Shown here piece after piece: positions 19,920-31,300 of a stretch of 64,000 nucleotides of DNA (position 1 is its first letter; the number at the start of each line of letters is the position of its first letter). The position numbers and the translations under genes were made by a program. A model generated the notes under the pieces. It saw only the letters and a program-made list of their open reading frames with translations. It was not told the origin of the DNA and searched no databases. Origin of the DNA: Nothophaeocryptopus gaeumannii (lineage: Eukaryota > Ascomycota > Dothideomycetes > Mycosphaerellales > Mycosphaerellaceae); assembly GCA_031771865.1 (NCBI GenBank), contig JASISA010000025.1, positions 1,612,001-1,676,000 on the forward strand. The letters run 5' to 3'.

Positions 19920-20543
19920 ATGTCTGAAAACATACCCGAATCTGTGCCCACCTCCGTCTCGCATCGCTCTCAACGACCGGCAAAGAAGCGCGCCCTCACA
20001 CCCGTCTCAGCCCAAAGCCAGCAAGTCGAGGCCCTCTTCGCCAACCCAGACCGCGCAGACACTGGTCTGAACTTAGGCACCAAATCCAAAAACATTGCGG
20101 CTCCCCCGGAGATTGTCGCAAATGTCCAAGGTTCCTCTGCAGGTGCTGGATCAGGCGAGTTTCACGTCTACAAGGCCAGTAGACGTCGAGAGTATGAGCG
20201 ACTACGGACTATGGACGAAGAGGTGAAGGAGGAAGAGGCCGAGGAGGCGTTTCAAGCAAAGAAGGAAGAGAGGGAGCGACAGGATCGAGAGAAGCTGGAG
20301 AAGAATCGCGCGAAGAGGGAGAAGGCTAAGGCGAGGAAGGGTAAGAAGCAGCAGGGTGATGGAGGGAAGATGGACGTAAATGGGAGTGGTACCAAAGATG
20401 GGTCTGAGAAGCAGAACGGGATCAGGAAGAAGCTGGGACCTGCGAAAGTTGCGCTGCCGCGGAATGGAGATGGCAAGGATGAAAATGGAGAAGAAGAGAA
20501 GGTGCAAGAGGAAGTTGGCATTACCATCCATGACGATGATTGA
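19920..20543 (+). CDS. PRKRIP1-like (DUF1168) splicing-associated protein
   Basis: 207 residues, one exon. The start is the ATG at 19920 (MSENIPESVPTS); an in-frame ATG nine bases upstream is less likely. The family signature is GSGEFHVYKASRRREYERL at about residues 77-95, preceded by a FANPDRADTGLNLGTK-like segment. It is followed by a long charged helix of E/K/R (about 100-150) and a basic, Gly-rich tail. Human PRKRIP1 (C114) is a component of the catalytic spliceosome, where its single long helix braces the U2 snRNP; fungal orthologues share the VYK-x-x-RRREYERL core. A nuclear splicing role is inferred from that relation. Length matches the family (about 185-210 residues). Confidence 0.88.
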   Translation: MSENIPESVPTSVSHRSQRPAKKRALTPVSAQSQQVEALFANPDRADTGLNLGTKSKNIAAPPEIVANVQGSSAGAGSGEFHVYKASRRREYERLRTMDEEVKEEEAEEAFQAKKEERERQDREKLEKNRAKREKAKARKGKKQQGDGGKMDVNGSGTKDGSEKQNGIRKKLGPAKVALPRNGDGKDENGEEEKVQEEVGITIHDDD

Positions 20544-21327
20544 AGCTTTCAGGTGAAGCTGAGAAAGTAGCGGATCAACTCACCGGAAAGCCAAAGAGCC
20601 AAGAGAACTGCCCTGCGCTGGAATTACGAGCATGCCACAAAAAGGTTTAAGAAATGAATCATGGCAATCAACACAGTGAGTATACCACATATGTTGAAGC
20701 TTGCCACATCAGTGTTGACCTAGTCCCCTCGAGGCAGTGACCCATGATCTCGCGTCGCAGATGCAAAATGCGTGTGAACAACAATTCAACGTCTGTTTAT
20801 AGCCTGAGGATTTTTGTTGATGTATTTGGACACCTCGCCCAGGCTACTAATACTCCGTGGGTACGACACGCTCCTGGAGAACCTTGACCACAGCACACTT
20901 TCAGGAGAGAGAGCTGCCTCGGTGTCGCACGACCAAGAATGTTTCTGGTCGCGAAGTAGGTCAGTCTGCATATGGCGTTCGCCATGGCTTGCTCATACTC
21001 TGTTCGAAGCGAAGATCGACAGAACCTTACGCACACTCTTTAGGACTTTACACATGCTACTGGTCTTCGTGCCAAGCTTATAAAAGACTGCACCAATCAA
21101 GCCTCGGCTTCCACGCGCTTGAACTCCAAGCACCGCATGTATACTACTTCGTGTTTGAGAAGAGAGGGACCGGATGGAGAAAGTAGTTGACTGGTCGCTG
21201 ACGAGAAGCTATGCTGTAGCTAACAATCCAAAGCGACCGTCAAGCAAGCTCGCCGAGGCTGCGCAGTGTTCATATACCAGTGCTAAGCTCCTTGAAATGT
21301 TAGGATTGTACATTCGACAGACTGACC
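20544..21327. other. Intergenic gap, about 780 bases
   Basis: No supported coding region. The many short frames here overlap one another on both strands and have no recognisable motif. Confidence 0.4.
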
Positions 21328-23187
21328 ATGCAGCTCCTCACGCTCTTCTGGACGGCCGCCTCAACGGCAGTCATTCAAGCTGTTGTCCTGCAGAAGAAAG
21401 CCGACATCTCCAGCGTGCCAGCCTCAGCATGGCAGCAACTAAATCCAACAGTTCATGGACGGCTAGGTGCTCTCTATCCGATGGGAGCTTACTGCTACGC
21501 ACAATATGAAGGCGCTCTCAATGCACATGTCAATCTGGCCCAATGCGCGGCACTCCAGGCTGGTCAGAGTGTCACCACATTCCAGGAGAAGTACCCTCAA
21601 GACTACTCTTATTCCACCTGGCCAATGTGCATTTCCAAATTCAGTCTTGTAACACCCATGGACAGCTTCCAGCAGACCCATTCACGCCACTTGGTGGTAT
21701 TTGTCAACAGTGGTCTGTTCCCAACTACTACATTGACGCGAGTGACGACAATGCGATCAAGGCTGGCCACGCATTCGCGCATACGTACAACATCCGCCTC
21801 GTCATCAAAGCCAGTGGACCTGACTACAAGGGCCGAAGTGCTGGCAAAGGCGCTCTCATGCTCTGGACGCTGAACTACAAGCCAGCCATGTCGCTCACCA
21901 AGGACTTTGTCCCAGCAGGCTCCTCATAATCATAATCATCCATAGGAGACGTGGTCACCTTCGCAGCCGGCCACAGCTTGGAAGACGTCCTCACCTTCGC
22001 CGATCAAAACGGCGGCACCGTCATCGCAGGAACAGCCAAATCCCTCCACCCAGCAGGCGGTTTCCTGCAATCCAGCGGCCACAGCCCCCTCTCTCCGACC
22101 CGGGGTCTCGCAATCGACGACACACGTCAAATCAACGCAACCCTCCCTAATGGCACAGTCGTCACTGCCTCTCGCTCTGAGAACGCAGGTATTTTCTACG
22201 CCTTGTGTGGACGGGGTCCATCAACTTTCGGCGTGGTCACAACCGTCACGCAGACTATCCTTTACCATCCTGCTGCTGGATACCAATTTGCTGAATTCAC
22301 CATGGTCGGCTTGACAGACCAATCCACCTCTCAAAGTCCTCATTGCCAATGCGGAGCAATGAGTCAAGGATGGCTGGGGAGGCTATGCTTTCCCGGGGAT
22401 CGGATCAAACCACACGAATCTCGTCGTTCTCGAGAACCCGGAAATGACACTGGCACAAGCGCAGACGAGCCTATCCGCGCTAACAAACTTCACTTTTACA
22501 TTACCTCAAGGGAAAGTACCTCTGAACCAAATCTCTACCAAAAAGACCTACCTCGAAATCTGGGATTCGCTTACGAATAGCGATGTTGCGTTGCAGGGAG
22601 GGGGCGTGAGTCTGTCTTCTCGAATCGTGCCTGTTGAGAACTTCGGAGGAGCAGACAACCAGCAGAAACTCTACGATGCCATCTCTCCCATCGTAGACGC
22701 TTTCGGCCCAATAGCCCGCAAACCCCTCTTCATGTGTCTGACAGCACCATACAACTATCCCGCAAAGAGCAGCTCCACCAGACTATTCTGGTGTAAGGGT
22801 TTATGGCACGTCATCGCGCTGAACGAATGGAGTTCCAAAGAGAGCACGACGAATGTATATGGCGAGTTTAAGAAGAGTCATGATATTGTCCAGCCTTTGA
22901 TCAATCTCACACCTGGCAGTGGAGCTTACCAAAACGAGGCAGACACGCTAGAAACTGACTCGATCGGAGTGTACTGGGGCCAAGATAATTACAATCGGCT
23001 ATTGTCTATCAAAAACGCGGTTGATCCCGGCAACGTGTTGACGGTGTGGCAGGGGTCCGGATGGAATAAGGGTGATGCGAGATGGGGATGTTATCCTAGC
23101 TGGGCCTGTCGGGAGAGTAGGGATTCAAGGAGAGCGTGTATCTTATGCATCAGCCTTCCATGGCACTTCTCCCGAGTCGCTCCTTAG
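21328..23187 (+). pseudogene. Decayed secreted FAD-linked oxidoreductase (berberine-bridge-enzyme type)
   Basis: The reading starts with a signal-like MQLLTLFWTAASTAV and WQQLNPTVHGRLGALYPMGAYC, the usual start of fungal FAD-linked oxidases. Near 21650 the coding frame shifts (continuing as LPADPFTPLGGICQQW and HAFAHTYNIRLVIK). TAA stops at 21927 and 21933 interrupt it before GDVVTFAAGHSLEDVL and AGGFLQSSGHSPLS. A second shift near 22325 and a TGA at 22360 follow, then WGGYAFPGIGSNHTNL. The C-terminal BBE domain is intact (VYWGQDNYNRLLSIK, VDPGNVLTVWQGSGW). No GT-AG introns explain these breaks. The flavin-binding His of the usual GHDY motif reads Pro (ASGPDYKGRS), and the region where the second flavin-bonding Cys is expected has none. 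The gene is therefore very probably dead. Confidence 0.85.
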
Positions 23188-23498
23188 CCAACTGCGTTGC
23201 TTGAACATTCCAGCTTACTTGGCGGACACTTACCTGGACCAGGGTCTGCGGAAGCTAGCGGATGTTATGAAGTCTAATGAAAACGTGGCTCTCATACTGA
23301 AGCTACCGTCCTTCGTGTGATGCTTCACCACGGTCGTTCCAGGCTCTAAACATTTGTCCTCAAGACACACTTCGAATGCCTCACTTGTGTAAAGAAATGA
23401 ATCATAGCTAATGCCCAAATGAGGGGTCGAGTAGCCAGTCGCGGATGACTGAGCATTGCTTCTTCAGCGATTGATCTTACTACTTCGAATTTCCCTCT
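23188..23498. other. Intergenic gap, about 310 bases
   Basis: Separates the decayed oxidoreductase from the 3' end of the UBE2O-like gene. Nothing further seen. Confidence 0.4.
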
Positions 23499-26378
23499 TT
23501 ACTTCTGCACCAGCCCATTGAGACTCTCAAGCACCCGCCGTAACGGAATGCATGCACCTTTAGACATTATCGTAAGTCCATTGGGTTCACCACTCCCATC
23601 ACTCCTCTGCAGGACTTCCCCTACATTCCTGATAGTAGCCTCCAGAAGCTTCGGGCCTTGCGGATGGTGGTACACCCAACGAACGACATCTTCAAGCCCC
23701 TTCAGACCAGCCTGCGTATCAAGACTTCTCAAAGCCGTAATGACAAAGCCCTTCGTGCGTAGGAAGACTCGCTCGCTGTAGAGTGCACTTGGTCGCTTGC
23801 TCGCCTCATCACCCACAAGAGCCTCGTACCCGGCCTCGTTGTAGTATGGTTCGCGAACAAGCACAAGACCCAGAAGTGAGACTATCACTTGGAGGAGCGT
23901 ACTTCTAGACGCATTCCAGCCTTCGCCTTTTTGTCCTTCCCACGTTCCGAGAAGACTGAGACAGATCTTGCCGTCTTCATACAGATTTGGGTTGACGCGG
24001 CCGAGGGTTCCGATGGATGCGATTGAAGGCCATGAGTGGAAGAAGGCTTGTGGTGGTTCTATAGGGAAGGATGATGGAAGGTAAAAGTCGACCACAAACG
24101 GCGCGTTGGCGTATGGGGTTTCTGTGGGCCCAAGGATGAGTACTCGGAGGAGATCAAGTCTTGATTCCCAACAGCGGATGAAGATTCCTTCTGGGAGTGA
24201 GGACGGATTTCTCAAGATCTTGTGTTCCTTAGCAGTTCGCTTCATGTGTAGTGGTGTCGTTGTTGTGGGTTCGTTTCGATATCGATGGTCTTGTGGCACA
24301 TCGCCATCCAGAATAGCGTAAGCTGGGAGTGCTTCTACTGGCGGCATGGATGATTTCGCTGGTTCGCTCTGATCGACTGGCGTGCCTGAGTGAGAGGTGG
24401 GAGGCGTCTGGTGTTCCACGGCATCGTGCATCTCAGCATCGTCACCATCTTCGTCCGCTGATTCCCAGTCGTCGTTCTCGACTTCGTCTTCATCCAACTC
24501 CATGCCATTTTCGTCTTCATATCGAGCTGACAGTTTCTCTTCTTCGTTTTCCATCTCGCTATCCCATTGCTCATCCATCTCCTCTGCTTCCGAGACATCG
24601 TCGTATTCGTCGTCGAACTCGTCATCCATTCCGTCTTGATCCCAAACATCCATTTGATTCGTGCCATCAGAGCGGACGGCAACCAAGCACTCTTCTCTGC
24701 GCAGAACTACGTCTTGAACGACAGACGCTGCTCCTAACCGGACGACGAACGTTCCATCCAAGCAGGTGTCGACGATCTCACCCAACCAGGTAGGCTCCGC
24801 AGGTCGAAATGTGAGTGAGTTGAAGAGAGATGTAGCGATCAAAACGATGTCACCCCTTCGGACATTCAAAGCTGCGGGTGCTTCGATATCGTAGAGACTG
24901 ATGTCCTCCTCTGAACCGGAAGCTGGTGCTATTGAATGTGATACTAGAGGGGAAGGCGCGCCGTCTGCATCAGGGTCTCTGGCGTAGTGGATATGCGAAT
25001 CAGGACACCATCGCACGCGGGCCATTCTTTCGGCCGCATTGACAGATTGCACAACGCCTATCCGCTCCGGCTGCTCCACGTTCTCCAGGTTCGGAACAGG
25101 GTGTAGCTTCAGAGTGTGCGCCAGTTCTCCTGGCCACGCTGCATGCTCGTCATCGATGCTGCCATCAGGTACAAGGTCGACGCTTCGTTCTAATGTGATT
25201 GAAAGATCTTGCCATTGGACCTGGACTTCAGTCGTGAAGGAGACAATGTCAAACACGTTCAGGTCGTATCCAAGATGATCCTGCCTGTTGAGCCGTGGTA
25301 TTCGATTGGGGGTTTCGGATGTTGCGTATTTGAGACATGCACCTGTGAGGTCTTTGAAGCGGACACGAAGTCCTAACCGCGCATCGATTTCGGAGTTTGA
25401 TATAGTATCGGACTGAACCCCCGACGTGGAATTGGTTCTTCGCGAGCGTTGGTACACCATGAAACTAGAAGACTCCAGCTCTGTTCGCTCTAAGATAATG
25501 GGAGGTTCCTGCTCGTCGGTGCTCCCTATTCTCCTTTGAATCCAGATGATCTCCGCGGTGACAGTCCGAATCTCCACAACGGTACCCACGGGTGCAGTAT
25601 TTGGGTTGTAGCGTCCAAAGATCCAGCTCCCGGTGCGTAGGTTGCCCTTTTTCGTCTTGGCTACATCGCCGATACAAAAGGCCCCTAACGACCCATCTGG
25701 ATGCTCGCCAAGATCGTCCGCCACCTCCACGACGCAGTTGTCGGAGAGCTTGAGCTGTATCATATTGGTGATGCCTTGGACTCGGCCTATCCATTCTTTG
25801 TAGATCACCAGATCATCTTCTGATAACGCTTCTGCGTATGTCAGCTCTGCAGCTGGAATGTCAACCAGAGCCTCCGGCCTTCCATTTGGGTAGATTGTAA
25901 ATTGAGAGTTTCCAGGGTCCTGACTGATATGGGGGAGCAGACCCTTCACGGTTGCTGAACTCTGATACGTGATATCACACATAGGCTGAAGTGTGCATTT
26001 GGTGAATGTGTTGAGGATGGTGCCTGACTGTGCGTCGTGAACGTTCCGCTTGACGATGTCGCCTATAAGCAAGGATCGATCGAAAAGCTGGAGCTTGGAG
26101 GTTGGAACCAGTTCGAGGCTCGCGATGTTTTGATATCGGATCAAGGCCGTATCCTTTGGCGGCACGCCATCCCGCATGAAGTTTCGGAAAGCAGAGGATG
26201 ATATGCTGCGATCGTGAGTGATCGGATCCGGTTCGTCCCTTGCCGGATACGGGGCATGAGTGTCGATGTCTGAGTGCGTACGCTCGACAACTGCCAGCGA
26301 GCGTTCATCGGACTTCTTTGCGACAATATCGTCGGCATGCAAAGGCGTATCCATGGTGTTCCCGGAAAGCGGTGGCAA
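23499..26378 (-). CDS. UBE2O-like large E2 ubiquitin-conjugating enzyme
   Basis: 959 residues, one exon; an in-frame Met eight codons downstream (MDTPLH at 26354) is an alternative start. The N-terminal two thirds hold repeated beta-rich SH3-like regions with motifs such as LLIGDIVKR, NVFDIVSFTTEVQVQWQ, RMARVRWCPDSHIHY and VRRGDIVLIATSL. A long acidic stretch follows (about 575-655, rich in Asp and Glu). The C-terminal UBC domain starts near GIFIRCWESRLDLLRVLI and has APFVVDFYLPSSFPIEPP, the HPN-region equivalent NPNLYEDGKICLSLLGTW with the catalytic Cys at about 806, and a LVLVREPYYNEAGYE block. This is the architecture of UBE2O, a combined E2/E3 that ubiquitylates orphan basic proteins such as unassembled ribosomal proteins. 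It is divergently transcribed from COG8. Confidence 0.93.
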   Translation of the reverse strand: MPPLSGNTMDTPLHADDIVAKKSDERSLAVVERTHSDIDTHAPYPARDEPDPITHDRSISSSAFRNFMRDGVPPKDTALIRYQNIASLELVPTSKLQLFDRSLLIGDIVKRNVHDAQSGTILNTFTKCTLQPMCDITYQSSATVKGLLPHISQDPGNSQFTIYPNGRPEALVDIPAAELTYAEALSEDDLVIYKEWIGRVQGITNMIQLKLSDNCVVEVADDLGEHPDGSLGAFCIGDVAKTKKGNLRTGSWIFGRYNPNTAPVGTVVEIRTVTAEIIWIQRRIGSTDEQEPPIILERTELESSSFMVYQRSRRTNSTSGVQSDTISNSEIDARLGLRVRFKDLTGACLKYATSETPNRIPRLNRQDHLGYDLNVFDIVSFTTEVQVQWQDLSITLERSVDLVPDGSIDDEHAAWPGELAHTLKLHPVPNLENVEQPERIGVVQSVNAAERMARVRWCPDSHIHYARDPDADGAPSPLVSHSIAPASGSEEDISLYDIEAPAALNVRRGDIVLIATSLFNSLTFRPAEPTWLGEIVDTCLDGTFVVRLGAASVVQDVVLRREECLVAVRSDGTNQMDVWDQDGMDDEFDDEYDDVSEAEEMDEQWDSEMENEEEKLSARYEDENGMELDEDEVENDDWESADEDGDDAEMHDAVEHQTPPTSHSGTPVDQSEPAKSSMPPVEALPAYAILDGDVPQDHRYRNEPTTTTPLHMKRTAKEHKILRNPSSLPEGIFIRCWESRLDLLRVLILGPTETPYANAPFVVDFYLPSSFPIEPPQAFFHSWPSIASIGTLGRVNPNLYEDGKICLSLLGTWEGQKGEGWNASRSTLLQVIVSLLGLVLVREPYYNEAGYEALVGDEASKRPSALYSERVFLRTKGFVITALRSLDTQAGLKGLEDVVRWVYHHPQGPKLLEATIRNVGEVLQRSDGSGEPNGLTIMSKGACIPLRRVLESLNGLVQK

Positions 26379-26765
26379 TCGTTGGGAAAGAGCTGATTGC
26401 GGTGCTGATTATCGTAGAAATAATTGACTCATCGCTCCGATCGTGAATATTGCTTGTTCTCTCGATGCAGTGGCGATCTTCAACGCGCGCAAACTGTGGT
26501 GGGTGGAAGTCGAGGAGGGCGAAAGAGGGTTTGAGATGTTGTTGGTGAAGAAGTCTGGTATCGAAGACTGGAGAACATTTGGGCAATTTGGGCAACCAAG
26601 CCGACAGTCCGCGGTTGAACTTTCGCTTTGATCCCTGCGCAGCCCGCTAGCCTAGTTTTGTTTTCCCGCAGAGCCGCTTGAAGCCACGAGTCGTGTGTCG
26701 TGGTGTCTAGAGACAGCCACAGCCAAACGTGAGTATGTAGCTACGACTGCATGAGCACCTACACC
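26379..26765. promoter_or_regulatory. Shared promoter between the UBE2O-like gene and COG8
   Basis: 387 bases separate the two divergent start codons (26378 on minus, 26766 or 26751 on plus). It probably contains both core promoters. No specific element is identified. Confidence 0.5.
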
Positions 26766-28316
26766 ATGGCCGATCCGCTGTACGAGCTGCTGGCGCCGTA
26801 CTTCGACAATGAATCCAGTCAGCCCTCCGCACGCGATCCACAGACCGCCGGCTATCTGTCCCGCCTCAGCACGCTCTCCTTCGCCGATCTCACGACCAAC
26901 GAGCCAGCTTCTCTGCTACAATCCGCCCAATCGCATCTACGGAACTTACAAGCGGTGTCGAAGCGATCGCACAAGGCAGTCATATTCTCGTCCTCACATT
27001 TAGCGAATCTTTCATCCCTACTACCCACGTTCGGAGCGCAAGCACGAGCGTTGAGCAAAGATGTGCCAGATCTTGAAAGTGCAGCAACAGACTTCGCCCA
27101 GAAGTATGACCGAAGCACGGAGAATGCAGTCCTGGACAGACGGAAAAGAGCTGCGTTACTATCACGCAATGTGGATCGCGTGTCAGACGTACTAGATCTG
27201 CCATCCCTCTTGTCGTCTACTGTCGTAGCTGCCCAAGCCAGCAGTTCTGGAGGTTCGACCGCAGCTGGCTCTGCGACATCTTATGCTTCCGCTTTGGATC
27301 TGAATGCACATATCAGGCGACTCCAAGCATTGCATCCACAATCAGAGCTGGTCGCGGATATAGCTTCTCAGGCGCTGGTTGAGATGCGAAATCTGGCTAC
27401 AATCTTAATACTTTCTCTGCAGAACCCGTCGCTGAAGCTTGCTGCAGCAATGAGAACAACTGGGTTGTTGAGAAGAGTTGCTCCTGATCTGGCTGAAGAT
27501 GGCCAAGCAAAGGTCCCAGCGGGTACACTCTCCACTAAGTCGTTGAGCTACTCTCCAAGCATTACCAATGATGGCGCTTTGGGTTCGCTCTTCTTAGTAT
27601 GCCGCCTACACACAGTACACGAGACCTTGAATGCATTGGAACCGTTGAGAGATCTGGCAGACCAAGAGACAGCACAACGAGTTAAGCAATCCGCGCAGAA
27701 CGGCAGACCCGGAAAACAGGTCAACGCTACTCCATCGTCGATTGGCACGCAAAGCGAAAGGTATCTGAAACGGTATATCGAGATTTTTCGAGAGCAGAGT
27801 TTTTCTATTCTGAGCATGTATAAGAGCATATTTCCATCCAACCTACCGGAGTCGGAACCAAGCACAACAGCGGACATACCACAGGACTTACAGGATCCGT
27901 TGAAACCCCTGCCGGCACCAGTGTCGTCTTTCGCACTCCACTTAGTAGAAATGCTGGAATTCACACTCCGCGAGTACCTTGCAAACATCACCAACAAGTC
28001 CTCACGAGAGTCCTTGTTGACCCAGGTCTTGTACTGCGCTGGAAGCTTAGGTAGGCTGGGTGCCGACTTTGGCATGATGGTCGCTTTGTTGGAAGATGAC
28101 TTGGCAGAGCAGGAGGACGAAGGCGAGATTAAGGACAGTATCCAGTCATCCACTGAGGAACATGAGGAACCTGAATGGGTTCAGGTGATCAAAAAGCATC
28201 GAGTCCAAGCCAGCAGACTCGAAGTCCTGTCCAGGGGGGTGGGCACGTCGACGAGGAAAGCCAGCTCGGATGTAACTTCTCCTGCTGCCATGTCCCCTAC
28301 TGCATCAGCTGCGTAG
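26751..28316 (+). CDS. COG8: Conserved oligomeric Golgi complex subunit 8
   Basis: 521 residues from the ATG at 26751, or 516 from MADPLYELLAPYF at 26766; the second start fits the family better. One exon. The Dor1/COG8 pattern is seen in YLSRLSTLSFADL, then SHLRNLQAVSKRSHKAVI with a heptad-like helix, DLPSLLSSTVVA, SELVADIASQALVEMRNL and RYIEIFREQSFSILSMYKSI, followed by a conserved FALHLVEMLEFTLREYL helix. COG8 belongs to lobe B of the COG tether and recycles Golgi enzymes by retrograde vesicle traffic. The last 60 residues are hydrophilic and Ser/Thr-rich. It is divergent from the UBE2O-like gene. Confidence 0.92.
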   Translation: MSTYTMADPLYELLAPYFDNESSQPSARDPQTAGYLSRLSTLSFADLTTNEPASLLQSAQSHLRNLQAVSKRSHKAVIFSSSHLANLSSLLPTFGAQARALSKDVPDLESAATDFAQKYDRSTENAVLDRRKRAALLSRNVDRVSDVLDLPSLLSSTVVAAQASSSGGSTAAGSATSYASALDLNAHIRRLQALHPQSELVADIASQALVEMRNLATILILSLQNPSLKLAAAMRTTGLLRRVAPDLAEDGQAKVPAGTLSTKSLSYSPSITNDGALGSLFLVCRLHTVHETLNALEPLRDLADQETAQRVKQSAQNGRPGKQVNATPSSIGTQSERYLKRYIEIFREQSFSILSMYKSIFPSNLPESEPSTTADIPQDLQDPLKPLPAPVSSFALHLVEMLEFTLREYLANITNKSSRESLLTQVLYCAGSLGRLGADFGMMVALLEDDLAEQEDEGEIKDSIQSSTEEHEEPEWVQVIKKHRVQASRLEVLSRGVGTSTRKASSDVTSPAAMSPTASAA

Positions 28317-31300
28317 AAGATGTAGAAAAGAGCGAATGATGACAGAAGACACGTAATCGGATGTCTCTCAAACGCCAGTTCTGCATGCCCATGAAGCTCT
28401 GTTTCAAACCTTTCAGCCAGGCAGTCCAGTCTTCGCACATTCTTACTTTTTCTTAGTAACTGTGAGGCCGCAGCGTCGAATGAAACTGCCAAGAACGTCT
28501 AGTGCATCTAAACGAACAGAGTGAAATCAAAGCAAGCAAGAAAGTACGGTCGCCCCGAAACACAGCTGCAGCACATCTGCACCTACTCGTCAAATACCTA
28601 CATGTCCAACTCAAACAGCCTATAGACTAACTATTCACGAGTCTAGACGACGTGTGAGGCTTGTGTGTAAGAGATTCTGAAGCTTGGCCAGGTATGTGAA
28701 ATGATTTGAAGAAGACTGCGCCGAACTAAAGCGTGAAAGCTCTTCTACGGATGCCCCGATGTGATGCAGAGTGATCAAGAGAGCTCTAGACCTTTGGCTT
28801 GGCGAAACACTGCAGCTGAAGAATCAGCTACCTACACACCTTCTCACCCACGCTACCTTCTTGCTATGCCGCAGAGCCTCATCAAGCACTTCCTCACCAT
28901 GTAGGATGATGTGCGAAGCTCACTCGGAAGCAAGCAGTGACATCGAGCCTCAATATCCCACAACGGCTTCTGAGAAATCCAGCTATACCGTCGGCCCTAC
29001 GGCCCGGATGACGCGGACGGACGAAAAAATCGTGCAATACCTAGGCTGGGATGCCGAAAAGTCGCATCCTAGATTGGGAGTCGAATCTTCTAAACCTTCA
29101 ACGGGACGCTGCGGCCGCAAGGTATACGCAAGCAGTGTAGTATGGAGTTACAGACTTGACTAAGGCATGCTTGCGTGAAGCTGAAGTATACGAACCAAGA
29201 CCTAAGTTCTATTTCCGCGTCCACTCGTAACGGGCGTTCGTGATCGCGGAGCGAAGGGCGACGTAGCAGTCGCGCAAAACTAATCGTCAGACGCAGTCGG
29301 ATGTGAAACCCATGTACGTATTGTGCAGTGCGCGGCTTTGTAGGGCTGGTCACAGAAAGAAAGAAATCGTATAGGCTTCGCCCTGCAAAGCAACACACCC
29401 ACATGGAGTCATCGCAGTTCTGGGCCTCGGTCCCTAGTCTATTGGAAGGGCTATTCTCGGTGCATCTGTACGCGCAGCCCGCAGAACACCCTTTCGCAAA
29501 GTAGTTGTAGTACTGATGAGCGTTAAGGTATGGATGCTGGGTCTTGTCACTGCAGCAACATGCCTGAAAGTAAGATGCAACAGTGTAGGTGGGTATGATC
29601 GCATGCGAAAGGTTGAGCAGCAGGAGGTGTGGAAGAAAGCCGGAATGTTGACGGCATCCTTGTGTGAGAGCTTCTGTGAGCCATTCGGGATCGGCTCACT
29701 TGGGATGGAGGAGCGCAGATCTCGGCGATCTCTTTCGAACCTGGCTCGATCGTTGGGGCCCACCTGTACCTTAATCGCATGTGCACATGTGGTCCGGGCC
29801 CGTATTGACGAAGGCTACATTGTACTCTTTGTTGCTATTCTTTCCACCTCCACGTCGGCAGACTCGGCGTCCGTACAGTTTCAATACGGAGTTAGGACAA
29901 TGTGAGGCTGTCTGTTACATTTGTCGATTTGTTAGCACATTCGGCACCATATCGTAAGACTTCAGCTGTTGAAGTGTCAGAGCAGGGCTCTGTGACGGTC
30001 TCTGGCGGCCCATCAGCTGATGAGAGAGATGCTCTGACTCGATAGGGAAGGTAGATGCTGGCCATCTGTGCTCCGGCTTTGTGGCTTGGTATAACGGGTT
30101 AAGGAGATGGATGTGTGGTACTATGAAGCCATCAGCTGTGTCAGGAACGCAGTTGTGCAAGAGACGTCCTATACAGGGCGCCACAATTGGTCTCGCCTTC
30201 TCCGCGTGTGATGTGGCTGGTATCCACCTTCAGCGAAGGGGGTTGACGCCAGAGACATCTTCGTGTCCAATCGAAACAACGCAGCCTCACTGCACAGCCA
30301 TAGCCCACGTGTGGCACCCTTGCTCAATGGCGTCAGTCTGCAGCATTCCTCGAGCGAGATTCGGGCCGGTATGTCTTCCTCGGCCCCAATGAGGACGTGA
30401 AGAATGCTGTCTTACGCAGCAAAGGATGCTTGGTATGCTGCCCAAGGTCTGATAGCGCCAGGTACCGTGCAAACGTGCCGTTGTCTTGCATGAAGTCGGC
30501 CGATGCACTTCCGGTGCCCTATGCTGGAGGAACTGCGCTCAGGCAATGCACGTCGTGAATGCTCGCGTTACTTTTTACGGTGGTCCCGGTCTCTCGGCGT
30601 GCTCGGTCACTGAAGGCTTCTGATGATTAAGCCGGGATAGAGAATTTCATTCTCCATCGTAGGCGCCTCCGAGCCAGTGACGTCCAACGGTGCAGACGTT
30701 GAAACCACTGGCAGCAAGGCTGTACAGCAAAGAGGGTTGAAGCTGGTCGGTATGTCTCCAGCTGTGGACATCCTTGGCGTCCATTTTCGCCAATACGATC
30801 CAATGCTAAGCTATTGGCAGGCGTTCAGGCTGATAGCTGCCGTATTGATCAGCCGGAAAGAACAGTATCCAGTCGTACCATTGCGAATGACAATCGAGGC
30901 GTAGCCAGCCAGCACTAGCCACAGCTATGTAGAGTCAGGGACAAATGCTCAGAGAACCTGTTGGCGCTCGAATCTGCGACACTGTTGGCTGAGGCGCGAG
31001 CTCACGATTGATCGCGTGCCATGTATACTAGCGGGCCCTAGCATTAAGCATAACGGAGACATGGCCAACTTGGGGAGGCAGGGAGAGGTATCGATAGGCC
31101 TGAGCCCTCTCCACAGCGGCTCAATCAGCGACATGAGTGCTGTACGGCGTCGATCGAGGGCAGGTACAGCAGGCCGTACAAGCACAGCGTAGACAGAAGA
31201 CAGACGGGAGTGCTACCAGCCGAAAGATCCATGTACAGCCGATGGAACATTCTCCAAGCAGAGCGCTCCAGCAGCTGGGCGGAGATAGGTCGCTCAAAGG

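Noticed and set aside
28771..29163. 130-codon plus-strand frame in the gap before the Rpn4-like gene
   Set aside because: No recognisable segment and several overlapping alternatives on the other strand.
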